A DNA stretch of 64,000 nt from positions 31,758-95,757 of the forward strand of contig WNNJ02002556.1 of assembly GCA_012934845.2 (NCBI GenBank), in the 5' to 3' direction. The DNA is from Pomphorhynchus laevis (Eukaryota; Acanthocephala; Palaeacanthocephala; Echinorhynchida; Pomphorhynchidae). Positions 43,697 to 55,576 of this stretch are shown piece by piece (within the stretch, counting starts at the first letter, position 1; each line of letters opens with the position of its first letter). The notes under the pieces were generated by a model. It was not told where the DNA came from. It was given only the letters and a program-made list of their open reading frames with translations, and made no database searches. Position numbers and translations under genes: made by a program.

Positions 43697-44060
43697 GTAT
43701 GTGTACGTAATCCTGTAATGCTTCGATAAGTGAACAAGTTTTAAGCACTGCTTAAAAATTTGAAATTTATATCTTTCGAATTTAATGTTTCCTTGTTTAA
43801 CAAAGTGTTCGTCAAGCGCTTGCTTTATTGATTTGGAGCGTGGTTTTATATTGTCTCCAGTATATTAATTTGTAGTGTTTTAAGAATGTCCTTAAGATAT
43901 TTATCATCATAGAATCTCATCATGGCCAGTTTTATTTCGTCTTTATCTACGTTAAAGGCCCAAAATGCATCTAGGTTTTCTATTCATTCGTTCAACTATT
44001 TTCCTTCCTTATTTTCGCTCTAATCAAATGGTTGTATGTGGAATATTGAGAAACTCCAGA
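43697..44060 (-). mobile_element. Decayed LTR-element gag remnant, distal part
   Basis: The minus strand keeps gag-like words (AFNVDKDEIKLAMMRFYDDK, YLKDILKTL). They would precede the gag part found below 38748, so one gag remnant seems to have been split by LINE-A6. It is old and broken. Confidence 0.5.
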
Positions 44061-44620
44061 TCGAAATAATCTGGATACGAATATCCAAATGGGTTACATG
44101 TATGGGATACCTGCCTAATAATTATAACTTATGGCGTATAAATATAAAACTTGCCTTATACGTAAAGAATGCACGATCTTGTCATTTGGCGTGATGTGAA
44201 AGATCCAACTGGTTATATCAATTTTCTATTTCCCTTGCGGATTGCAACTCATACTAGGAAGCATGAATTTACTATTCAAAGAGTGCACCGAAGTTGAAAA
44301 AGTATCAATTGTTTTGCATAACGAGTAGTCAAGGATATAAATAACCTTGGAATAGAAACTGATGTTTTTAGAATTAAATGTTTATAATTGCAGATTATAC
44401 TATTATATCTAATTTTTTATAAAATGATTATATTTTATATTAAAAATATAATTTGAAAATTTACCTCACTCAAAATGTCGGTACATCAATGAAATTAGGA
44501 ATAATTCGCTCAAGCCGGTATTTCGCTCAGGCCGCTTAGCTCAGGTTAGTTCGCACAAACTGGTATTCACGTGGTCATTCGTTAATTTTGTAGCATTAGC
44601 GAATTGTTCACACGAAGACA
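44061..44620. other. Unassigned stretch
   Basis: No gene or recognisable element; AT-rich with a few short repeats (CGGTATTTCGCTCAGGCCG near 44517). Confidence 0.45.
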
Positions 44621-44629
44621 CTACAGTTT

Positions 44630-44840
44630 AACTACCGAACTGTAAGTTGTGGAATTCACTAAGGACTAGTGTAGTTGAAGCTGAATCGCTGAATAGATTC
44701 AAGCTTAGCATTATCCGAAATGGATTTTTTGCTACGACATGCTCTAAATCGCTTATATAATTTCATTTTTTAATATTTAATGTGATGCAACTATTGAGTT
44801 ATGCTTGTATTAGTGTCTTGTGTAATAATTAAGTCAATGA
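44630..44840 (+). pseudogene. CR1-like LINE 3' fragment
   Basis: The plus strand reads NCKLWNSLRTSVVEAESLNR and FKLSIIRNGFFATTC, the C-terminal end of the CR1-like ORF2. The family tail GCAACTATTGAGTTATGCTT follows and matches the tail at about 26475-26500. It is heavily 5'-truncated. Confidence 0.75.
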
Positions 44841-45254
44841 TTGAAAAACCTTCCAATATAAACTATTATGACTAGGTCAAAAGCTAACGTCAAAAAGAAA
44901 TAGTTACTGTACACCAACCAGGACTTGCGTTTTTTCTTTTGATTTTTTTATTTCTCTCTCTTTCCTTCCAATTTGTTGTATTTGTTCATATGATGCTATC
45001 ATATGAGCGTTTGCGCTACGGTATAAATTCTGATATTGTAATATTCGTCAATGGATTATCAATAAAATACAAAAACAATTGATTATGACACGGAACCATC
45101 AAGTTCTTAGGCGGAGTAGCTTTTGAATTTACAAGATTACATTTTCAAAGTTAACCACCCAAGTTGCAAGTTAAAATAATTATTGCATATAGAGTTATTC
45201 AGCGTATTTAGAGCGATTACAATCCAATATCGATATTATAAATAATAAATTACA
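44841..45254. other. Unassigned stretch
   Basis: No recognisable gene; low-complexity CTTTCC/TTTTT tracts near 44930-44970. Confidence 0.45.
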
Positions 45255-45395
45255 ATATTTCAATACTCCAAATATCGATTGGGTATATTATACCGAGTGC
45301 GAGATATGTGATAAGGAATCATATGTCTTACTTGATGCAATCAATGGTATTACTCTTTGTGTAGATCCTTATATACATGATAATCTTATTTAAAA
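45255..45395 (+). pseudogene. CR1-like LINE endonuclease scrap
   Basis: NTPNIDWVYYTECEICDKES and YVLLDAING fit the NMPxxDW and FLDTINF blocks of the family endonuclease. About 45 codons remain. Confidence 0.55.
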
Positions 45396-45401
45396 TAAAC
45401 G

Positions 45402-46843
45402 ATATATTTTTAAGTGGAAAATGCGTGCCGTCGCACTCTTACATGACCACCACAACAAAAAATATAAATCATGTTTCGAGGAGGTGGGTACTGAGGCGGC
45501 ATTTGAATGCAATAAAGGAGGGAGCGCAGCAAACGTCGAGTGGGAGCTGATTCTAGGCGAATGGGGTGGTGACGAGGAAGGATCGGAGACCGTAGTCGTT
45601 AGAGATATTGGGAACGTAGAGTAATAGGCATTACGAAAACGCAGTGATAGAGAGGTGGGTCGAGTGTCGTTTAAGAAAGGGAGGTGGAAGAACGATGGGG
45701 AGCCGACAGCGATGAGACGAAAAGTTACGCGAAGAAGGCGGAGTTGTATGCGGATGTGGATGTTAGGCCAGGAGAGTTGAGCAAGATATATGGATGTGTG
45801 GTCAAAGTGACGAAGACGTATGAACACTCGAACTGCAGAGTTGATAATGCGTTGTAGGGGTAGGATGATGGATTTTGGAGAATTGACGAAAAGGCTGAGA
45901 CAGTAATCGATTTTAAGGAAAAGAAGTGATGAAAGAAGAGAAGTACAGGAACGGAAGTCGATAGGGGCGGATACGGCAAATGTCACGGAGAATTAAGTTA
46001 GACGAGCGGATCTTGTCGCGGACGAAGGATTTAAGGGAAAGGTGATAATCGAAATGGAATCATAAGTAAGTGAGATTGTGAACTACGGGAGTGATTGATG
46101 ATGCAAAAGATACAGGGGGAAATATATGTAAGGTTGATGGTGGTGGATCCACATTATTTTTTACTGGTCTGGGTTTAGAATGAGACGAACATGGGAGAGA
46201 AGTTTGTGGATATAAGAAAGACAGTTCGAGACAGAAATGCCGATATCGTGTATGCGATGGGCGGGTGCATGAGCATAAATGAGGATGTCATCGGCGTATT
46301 GCATGACGTTAAAGGAGTAAGGTTTGATAAACGGAGAGATATCGCCGAGTAGAAGAGAGAAAAGCAGGGGTCCTAGGACTGAACCTTGTGGGATCTCGCA
46401 GAAAATAAGGATGGATGGATAAAATGATGAATTTGATCATATTTGAAAAGAGCCGTTTGATAGATATGAAGTAAACCATGCTACGAAGGAGGAAGAAATG
46501 CCGTAATCATAGCGAAGGCGAGAATGGAGGATGGAGTGGTCGACGATGGCGAAGGCGGATGAGAGGTCGAGAGAGATGAGAACACTATATAGAGCCTTGT
46601 CACGAGAAATGAGTAGGTCGTTGTAAACTTTTATGTAAGCGATTTGTGTGGAGTGATTAGAGCGGAAAGCGGATTGTAATGGAGGGTAAAGATTGGATGA
46701 TAAGCGTTCATATTTATTAAGAAAAGGCGCTCTAAGAGCTTGGAATGAGTAGGGTGGAGTGAAATGGGGCGATAACTAGAAGGAAGTGAGGGGTCGAGCG
46801 ATTGTTTCTTAAGGAAGGGACGAAACGATGGTGGATTTCCAGT
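45402..46843 (-). mobile_element. LINE-A copy A5, 5'-truncated, decayed
   Basis: The LINE-A tail with a damaged stem-loop begins at 45402. Antisense ORF2 follows, with a 198-codon thumb and C-terminal piece (45986-45390: FRSCTSLLSSLLFLKIDYCL, LQRIINSAVRVF). The RT core (MQYADDILIYAHAP, GPRTEP-antisense region, LDLSSAFD) lies near 46.25-46.6 kb with several frameshifts. It ends at GGATTTCCAGT (46843), 18 bp from the 5' end of LINE-B4, so the two lie head-to-head. Confidence 0.9.
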
Positions 46844-46860
46844 TTAAGATAAATAACATA

Positions 46861-48442
46861 TAATTATTCCTGTCACTTCCAGATTATTCCTCTCAGTTCC
46901 AGATTATCTTTTTCAGTTCCAGATTATTCCTCTCAGTTCCAGATTATCTCTTTCAGTTCCAGATTATTCCTGTCAGTTCCAGAGATTGAGCTCAATCTTT
47001 CAATAAAAGGTCATGCCTAAAAAAGCGCGATCTTAGATCCCTGTTCCTGATCAAGCATCTTCCACATCAAAATGCAATGATGGTTATACCAGCTTTGAAG
47101 TTGGATGCGATTCCAAAGATTGCGATGTATGGACACTTGTTCGTGTTAAAATATCCGACCACTCAGTGTATAAACGTAAACATTTCACTTGCGGTTTTTG
47201 TACATCAGTACGACTACTACAGTTATCCTGCTCATCTACTCCTGTATCACACACGACCACTCAGACCAATGCTGTTTTAGATGTTTCCTTGCATCAACAC
47301 CTGACTTCGCATCTTATAATCCCATTATTGAACCTACTCTCTCACACGCTCCTCGTTCAACTATGAACCAAACTTCCATTAATCTTTCTCATTCTAACAA
47401 TGCTAACGGTAAAGCTTTTCATCTCGTACCTCCTCTTTCCTATTCCTCCCCAATCTAAATATATCTCAAACTTCTTTATTCTCTTCAAGTACTCCTTACT
47501 CGACCTCCCCCGTATCACTTCTCAATAATTTACATCATTCCGTAAAAATCATATCCAGTAACATATCCGATCAACCGATTCAACACTCCACTCCTGTTAC
47601 ACATGCTCCATCCTATCTTAATTCTCTTTACTCTACCTCCCACGTATCATTTTCCAATAATCTACATCCTTCAATCAAAATCATTTCCAGTAACATTTCC
47701 GATCAACTGATTCAACACTCTACTCATGTCACACATGTCCCAACCTATCTTAATTCGCCTTACTCTACCTCCCACGTAACACTTCCAAATAATTTACATC
47801 CTTCCTTCAAAATCATCTCCAGTCACATCTCTGATCAACCGATTCAACACCCCGCTCCTGTCACACTTGCTCCAACCAATATTAATTCTTTATCAAGCAC
47901 CTCTGTCATTTCCACTTCTATCTGCTCATCTACCTCGACTCCTACCAGCTCTGTCCGTCCACCACATCCACGAAATCGTTTTCCTTCGCGCGGTCGCTGT
48001 AATATCATATCAAACTTAAAGCTTTCCTAATCTGCTTCTCCACAATCTCGCTTCGATGATAATGTATCTGCTTTCAGATCTATCCTAGCAACCATTCTTC
48101 CTGATGATAACCCATTCCCCTACAATAATATCGCTCCTGTATCCTTTATTTGTTTAAACAAATCCAATAAATCCAATCATCTCAGTCCTCCACTCTTAAA
48201 AATCGTTTTCCGACATAGTTCACATGCCTCTTCGGTACTCTCCCAACGTTTTAAACTTCTTACCACTTCATCTACTTGTCGTATCTTTCCCGATCGCTCC
48301 CTCCTGATATTGCTCAGCTCAATTTAGCTCGCATTGACAAACATCGACGTGAAACAAACAGTGAGTCATCCTTATCTATACGTCAAATCAACGGAAATTT
48401 TCACGCTGTACATACAAGGCCAAAAATTTGATGGCGTCCTAT
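46861..48442 (+). mobile_element. LINE-B copy B4, 5' half (5' UTR and ORF1)
   Basis: Six diverged 20-bp repeats (46864-46983) are followed by the GAGCTCAATC motif and ORF1 with the same PHD-like cluster and the same frame change as B2 (frames 47166-47366 and 47189-47458). A further duplicated Ser/Thr-rich block is present, where the unit ending TCAACACTC recurs. The tail of ORF1 and the first codons of ORF2 (ATGGCGTCCTATCT) are reached at 48442, where LINE-A3 begins. ORF1 has extra stops. The second half is probably 51418-54003. Confidence 0.88.
46864..46983 (+). promoter_or_regulatory. Six diverged 20-bp repeats, LINE-B4 5' UTR
   Basis: Units of the form TTCCAGATTATTCCTSTCAG alternate with TTCCAGATTATCTYTTTCAG, again six copies as in B2. 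Equal copy number in two copies suggests the source element had six. Confidence 0.8.
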
Positions 48443-51415
48443 CTAAAAAAGGATTTATTTTAACGTGGCAAATGCGTGCCAGCGCACGCTTACATGACCA
48501 CAACAAAACAAGACTGTGAATCAGGTGTCGAGAAGGTGTGAACGGAGGAGGTGTTTGAATGTGATAAAGGAGGAAGCGCGGCGGACGTCAAGAGGGAGTT
48601 GATTCCAGGCGAGTGAGGCGGCGACGAGGAAGGATCGGAGACCGTAGTTGTTGGAGTAATTAGGAACGTGGAGTAAGAGGGTATGACAGGAACGAAGCGA
48701 TAGCGAGGTGGGGCGAGTATCGTCTAAGAAAGGAAGGTTGATGAACGATGGGGAGCCGACAGCGATGAGACGAAAAGTAACGAGAATAAGGCGGAGTTTG
48801 ATGCGGATGTGGATGGTGGGCCAGGAGAGTTCGGCAAAATATGTGGATGTGTGGTCGAAGCGACGGAGACGAAAGAGCACTCGAACGGCGGTGTTGATTA
48901 TTCGTTGTAGGGGTAGGATGATGGATTTTGGAGAATTGGCGAAAAGGCTAAGGCAGTAATCGATTTTAGGGAAAAGAAGCGATGAAAGAAGAGACATACA
49001 AGAACGGAAGTCGATAAGGGGGCGGATACGGCGGATGTCACGAAGAATTAAGTTAGACGAGCGGACCTTGTCACGGACGAAGGGTTTGAGGGAAAGGTGA
49101 TCATCGAAATGGAAGCCTATGAAAGTGAGATTGTGGACTATAGGGATGATCGATGAGGCAAAAGATACAATGGGAGGAGATATGCTTGGTTTACGGGGAA
49201 GGATCCACATTATTTTGGACTTTTCGGCGTTTAGAACGAGATGGAGATTGGAGAGACGTTTGTAGATAGAAGAAAGACAGTTGGAGGCAGAAATGCCGAT
49301 ATCGTGTATGCGATGTGCGGGTGCATGAGCATAGATTAGAATGTCATCGGCGTATTGCATGACCTTAAAGGAGTAAGGTTTGATAAACGGAGACAGATCA
49401 CCAAGCAGAAGAGAGAAAAGCAGGGGACCTAGGACTGAACCTTGTGGGACCCCGCAAAAAATAGGGATGGGAGGGGAGGATGATGAATTAGAACAGACGC
49501 GAAAGGAACGGTCGGATAGATATGAGGCGAACCAAGCTACGGAGGAGGAAGAAAAGCCGTAATCATAACGAAGGCGAGAAAGGAGGACGGAGTGGTCGAC
49601 AATGTCGAATGCGGAGGAGAGGTCGAGGGAGATGAGAACACTATATAGAGCCTTGTCTCGAGAAATGAGTAAGTCGTTGTACACTTTTATGCATGCGATT
49701 TCTGTCGAGTGATTAGAGCGGAAAGCGGATTGGAAAGGAGGATACAGATTGGATGAGGAGAGATAAGCGTTGATTTGTATTAAGATGAGGCGTTCTAAGA
49801 GCTTTGAAAGAGTAGGGAGTAGTGAAATGGGGCGATAGCTAGAAGGAAGGGAGGGTCGAGCGATTGTTTCTTAAGGAGGGGACGAACGATTGCGGATTTC
49901 CAGTGTGAAGGGAAGATACGACTGCGGATGGACGAGTTAAACAAGATTGTGAGAAATGGGGATATCGATGAGCATATAGATTTTAATATGCGAGTAGACA
50001 GGGGATCGGCAGATGAGGTTCTGTTGGGCAAGGACATGATGACAGATGATACTTCGGTAAGTGAGACAGGAGAAGATGAAAGAGTTCCGGAAGGATGATG
50101 CTAGGCTAGGCAGAGTGGGATAGGATGGAAACCGGGGTGTGAGAGAGCAACGTGGATACTTTAGACTGGAGAGATGACGAATAATCATGGGCATTGATGT
50201 TGTACGGCGTGGAGGAACGAGCCAGGATTGAGTTAAAAGTATGCCAGAGAGTCTTAGAGTTGAATGAAGTGATGATTTTATGCTGTCAGAAGGAGTTGCA
50301 TTTGGTACGTAGTAGGTGGAGATGAGACCGGCGAAGAGCAAGATAGGAATCACGGAAAGACGGAGTGATCGAGCGGAAATCGCGTCTGAGAGAGCGGTGA
50401 TAGACTCGAAAAGCATGGCGGAGTCGACGCTTTGAGAGTAGGCATTGGATGTCAAACCATGGGGCACGGTGCAAGCGACGGTGTGGGTGAGACTTGAAGG
50501 GCAAGAGAATATCGAGAGTGGATGTGAGTTCAGAGTCGAAAAGAAAGGCGAGATCGTGAGGAGATGAATATGTTATTGTGGGTAATGATAGAGACTATTT
50601 GAGTAAGGCAGAGCGGAGAAGGGAGAGGTCAAGATTTCTCCAAGGGCGAAGTAGGATTGTAGGTGTGTGAGGAGGGGTGTGGTTGCGAGCGAGATCAAGG
50701 GTGATAAGAAATTGATCGGATAGACCAGGATCAGAGATGGACAGTGAGGTGTGGGCAGCAAAATGATCGGGGACAGCGATGATGTCGAGTGCCCCTCCAA
50801 GTATATGTGTGGGGGCAGTGGAGATTAGTTTATAATTGTAGTTGGATAGAATGTTGATGAAGCGGATGGAATCTGTGGAAGAGGGGCGGTCTAGGCGGAT
50901 ATTGAAGTCGCCTAGAACGAGTGAAGGGATTGAGGACAAAGAACAATGAGAAAGGAGGTCAGCGAGTTCGGTAAAAAATAAGGCAGTAGGATCTGATGAA
51001 CCAGGACGGTATACAATGGCGAGATCTAGAGTGAATGGGTTAGAATAACGACAAGTGAGCAATTCAAAAGAGCAAGGACTGAAAGGGGGATTAATTTTGC
51101 GAAGAGACGCAGGGTGACGCGCGAATGCTACGATGCCGCCATGATTAGAGGATTTAGAAGGGCATGAGCTGAGGGGGCGGGCGGATTCGACTAGGGAGCA
51201 ACCGGCAGAGAGCAGACAGCGAATGGAAAGGTCGTCGGAATCTTAGTGCCAGGATTCGGTGAGGCAGAAGAGATCGATGGATTGCTTGGTGAATAGGTTA
51301 AGGATAAGATCGGATTTATTGAGAATAGATCTAGTGTTGAGGATACCGAGGCGGAAACCGTGTGTTGTGGCGAAAGAGTCTAGTGGAGAAGACACATAGG
51401 AGAGATGGAACTCTC
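48443..51415 (-). mobile_element. LINE-A copy A3, complete ORF2 length with frameshifts
   Basis: From the tail at 48443 (intact GCGTGC/GCACGC stem-loop) it runs up to the very start of ORF2 near 51415 (FHLSYVSSPLDSFATTHGFR). The RT half is an open 387-codon piece (49684-48521) with SLDLSSAFDIVDHS, CGVPQGSVLGPLLF and MQYADDILIYAHAP. The endonuclease half is readable in pieces: LGILNTRSILNKSDLILNLF and FCLTESWH (51.3-51.25 kb), LGDFNIRLDRP (50.89 kb), SDQFLITL (50.71 kb; SDH changed to SDQ). Frameshifts fall near 51.24, 50.58, 50.28, 49.93 and 49.85 kb. It appears to be inserted in LINE-B4/B3. Confidence 0.92.
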
Positions 51416-51417
51416 TC

Positions 51418-54003
51418 CTTATCAACTCCTTTCCCTCTGGAACTAGTGATTGTATACCGTCAAGGTTCAATTGCCCCCTCACGTACCTTGTTTAACGACC
51501 TTAAAGATCTTATGTCTCACTGTTCATTGTCTTATACTACTTCTTTTGAACTCGGTGACTTTAACATTCGTCTTGAACGCCCGGCTGACTCTGACTCTAT
51601 CACTTTAACTAATCTTTTTTCTGATTTTAACTATAAATTACTTTCAACAAGCCCAACTCATATTGTCTGCGGTGCTCTCGTAATCATTGCTGTTCCTAAC
51701 TGCTTCAATGACTATACCTCCTTGTCAATTACTGATCCTGGTTTGTCCGATCATTTCCTTGTCACTCTTACTCTTACTCGTCCCCGTCCTCTTTCTCCGC
51801 CTTCACCATTATCCACACCAAGTCGACCCTGGAAACTTCTCGATATCCCTGATCTCTGCACAGCCTTACTCAATTCTTCACTCTTTTCACTTCCTCTTAA
51901 CTATCTCTCTCCTGATGATCTCTGCATTCTGTTTGATTCTGAACTTACGTCGATCGTCAATAACCTTCTGCCTAGTCGACTCCGACGTTCTCAGCGCTTG
52001 CGCCATGCTCACTGGTTCGATTTTGACTGTAGTCTTTCTAAGCGTCGACTCCGTCACTCGTTTCATCTGTATAATCGCTTTCTTTAAGGTTCTACCAACT
52101 CACTCACTCCAAATCTTCGTGATTCCTATTTTTCTCAACGCCGTTCACATCTCATTCTTATACGTACTAAACGTACTCTCTTTTGGCGAAATCAACTTGA
52201 GTCATCTTCTAACTCTAAATCACATTGGAAAATTTTAAACTCAATTCTTTCACGATCATCTACTTCTTGTAATATAAATCCTGATGAATTTTCTTCTTAT
52301 CTACAAACTAAGCTATCTAATTTACTTTCCCTACTACCCGTAGCCCCTTGTACCCTCGCTTCTCTTTAAATTAATCCCTTCCAGAGCTATTTCACCTTCT
52401 TCCCGTTTCATCTGATGAAGTTTCTTCGGTTATGCTGTCATTACATAATAAAACCTCTTCTTCTGACCCAATAACCACTCACTTGCTTAAAAATATCTGC
52501 TCCTTTATCTTACCCTTACTAACCACATTGTTCAACTCGTCCATCCGTAGCCGTACATTTCCTTCCATCTGGAAATGCGTCACTGTTCGTCCTCTCATCA
52601 AAAAGCAATCTCTCGACTCCTCACTACCATCATCGTACCGTCCTATTTCACTTCTCCCAACCCTCTCTAAACTCCTTGAGCGTCTCGTTCTTAAGCAAGT
52701 TAATACATATCTCTATTCCTCTAACTTATTTCCTCCCTTCCAAGCCGCTTTTCGCTCTAATTACTCTGCCGAAATTGCATGTCTTAAAGTTTATAACGAC
52801 TTACTCATATCGCGCGATCATAAATTATGTAGTGTCATAGTTTCTCTTGATCTATCGTCTGCTTTTGACATCGTCGATCACTTGATTCTTCTCCATCGCC
52901 TTCGTCATGATTATGGCTTCTCTTTACCCACTGTATCATGGTTTTCTTCATATCTGTCAAAACGTACATTTCCCATCTATTCTAACTCCTCTCTCCCATC
53001 CTTCGTCAATTCCGTCCGGTGTTCCACAAGGCTCCGTATTAGGTTCTATGCTTTTCTCTCTTCTTGGTGATTTGTCTTCGATTTCTCATAAATTTAACTT
53101 CCGTGTTATGCAATATGCTGATGACATTCTCATTTATGATCATGCACCTGTTTATCGTATTCACGATCTTACTGTTTCTGCTTCCGACTGTCTTGTCTCA
53201 ATTTCCAATCATCTTTCTTGCCTTCACCTTTTTCTGAATCCTGATAAATCCGAAATAATGTGCGTCCTTTCTCGACGCCCCGGCTTAGAACCTCCCTCCG
53301 TAATATCAGATTTTACAATTCTTCCTATCGTTGATAATCTCGTTTTCTCAGGCTTCCATTTCGACAAATGACTTTCACTTAAACCTTTCGTTAGAGAAAA
53401 AGTACGCTCATCTACCTTGATACTCCGCAACCTCCGTCAAGTTCGTAGATTGATCGATGTCCCTTCTCATATGACTCTCATATCTTCTCTTCTTTTTTAT
53501 AGACTCGATTATTGTCTTAGTCTATTTTCCAACTCACCTAAATCCACTCTTCTTCCTTCCGCAGCTGTCCGAATTCTCCTCCTTCTTCGTCGTTTTGATC
53601 ATACATCCTACCATCTTGCTTCTCTCGATTTGCCTACAATTTATTGTCTTGTTCAAATTCGTCTTCTCGTTGCTTTCCGCCTTGTAACTTTTCATACACC
53701 TTCATTTCTCAACCTTCCTTTTCTTGATAATTATCGTCCTGTTTACTGTTCCTTGCGTTCCTGTAATTCCCTTTTTTTGCATGTCCCAAACTACTCTACC
53801 TCCTTTGGACTCCGCTCCTTCCTGGTGGCTGCTTCTCTATCGTGGAATAATCTGCCCATTCATATACGCCAATCAACTTCCCTGCAGTGCTTCAAACGCC
53901 AAATCCGATCCCATTTAAACAATTTATTTGCTTGACTTTTTCATTTTTGTATGTGGACTTGTAAGCGTACAGCTTGTACGCATTTGCCACATCAAATAAA
54001 TTT
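51418..54003 (+). mobile_element. LINE-B copy B3, 3' part (probably the rest of B4)
   Basis: It starts in the endonuclease at LSTPFPLELVIVYRQGS and runs to the LINE-B tail (GCGTAC/GTACGC stem-loop, 53940-54003). Blocks: ELGDFNIRLERP, GLSDHFLVTL, SSYRPISLLPTLSKLLERLV, SLDLSSAFDIVDHLILLHRL, GVPQGSVLGS and MQYADDILIYDHAP. Broken by a TAA after YNRFL (about 52085), frameshifts near 52365 and 53010, a stop at 53370 and a small deletion near 53558. Several of these changes are shared with copy B5 at 61608. Confidence 0.92.
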
Positions 54004-54004
54004 G

Positions 54005-54335
54005 TATTATTAGTGTCAGTGTGTATATTTACATCAAAGTGGATATTTATGTATGGGTCGAGTTGTAAATGTATGGGTTTAGGTGTATATTTACATCAAG
54101 TTAGATATTTACTTCAACACGAAATATTTACATCAAGCTACATATTGACGTTTAGGTATATGTTTGGGTCAAGGTGTATTTTAATGTCAAGGTGTTTATT
54201 TACATCAAGTTAAATATTTTCATCAAAGTGGATATTTGCATCAAGCTAAATATTGACGTTTAGGTATATGTTTGGGTCTTAGTGTCAAGGTGTATATTTA
54301 CATAAAGTTAGATATTTAAATAAAGTTCTCCTGTC
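54005..54335 (+). repeat. Degenerate minisatellite
   Basis: An irregular tandem array is built on ATATTTACATCAAG-type words, with the longer unit CATATTGACGTTTAGGTATA occurring twice (about 54145 and 54247). It lies exactly between the tail of LINE-B3 and the next LINE remnant. Confidence 0.85.
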
Positions 54336-54792
54336 ATTGCCCAACAAATATTTCCCCTCCAACTCTCTTCCTGCATATTTACTAAGTAATAAGCTTACTT
54401 ACTTAAGCTTATTTGTCATTCAGTATCTTCGTCAAACTGGAAATCTGTCATTATTCGTTCACTTATGAAAAAAAGCACTCTCTCGACAGTTCACTTTTAT
54501 CCTCGTATCGTCCAATATCCCTTTTCCCAACCTCACCAAAACTCTTCTAACGTATTGTGCTCAATCATCCTAATACCTATTTCTATCGTCAAATTTATAT
54601 CCTCTGTTTGAATTTACTTTTCGTTCTAATCATTCTAACGAACAAGCGTGTCACAAAGTCTTTGGTAACCCTCTACAATTTCAAGAAGAAAAACTTTTAG
54701 CGTTATAATCTCCCTCGACCTATTATATGCATACGACATCGTCGATCATTATATTCTTCTCTATCGGCTCCGTTATAACTATGGATTCTCTA

Positions 54793-54851
54793 AAAAAAGA
54801 TTTATTTTAACGTGGCAAATGCGTGCCAGCGCACCCTTACATGACCACAAC
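54793..54851 (-). mobile_element. LINE-A copy A7, tail only
   Basis: About 59 bp of LINE-A 3' end (AAAAAAAGATTTATTTTAAC through CTTACATGACCACAAC) sit in antisense inside LINE-C at the NYGFS codons. It is an extreme 5' truncation and contains little beyond the stem-loop tail. Confidence 0.9.
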
Positions 54852-55576
54852 CCCGCTGTATAGTTTTTATCTTATCTAATCGTTCTTGCAGTGTTTATTC
54901 AGTTTATTCTGTCTCTCAACCGTTTCTCTCGCACACGGTGTTCCTCAAGGCTCAGTACTAGGTCCCGTTTATTTCTCCATTCTCAGTGATCGATCTACAA
55001 TAACCAGAACACAATTTTCATATTATGCAATATACTGATGACATTCTCTCTACTCTTATCTACCATTCTCACAAATCGGCGATCTTGTATCCAATTCCTC
55101 CGCTCGTCTCTTATCCGTTTTTCAGCACCTTCGCTTCACCTATCACTAAATCCTGCAAAGTCCAAAATCGTGTGGATAATTCCATCTCACCTCAACATTA
55201 CTCCACATACCGTATATATTTACTCAGCCATTCTTCCTGTCGTTAATGATACCATATTCCTCTCTTTCTACTTCGACAGCCATCTTTCTCTAAAGCCATT
55301 TGATTTCGAGAAAGTCCGCTCCTCGTTCTTACTAATACGTGATATTCGCCTATTCACAGGTTGATCGATTTTCGCTCCTGTCTTTCCATTTTATCCGCCC
55401 TTTTATTTTCCCGAATCGATTATTGCCTTAGCATGTTCTCGAACTATCCCAAAACTACTCTCCAACCTCTCCAACTTATTGTAAACTCAGCAGCTCTAGT
55501 TATCCTACGTATTTGCCGTTTTGATCACATATCTCAACATATTTTCAATCTTTCCTTGCTTCCCATATTTGTGTAG

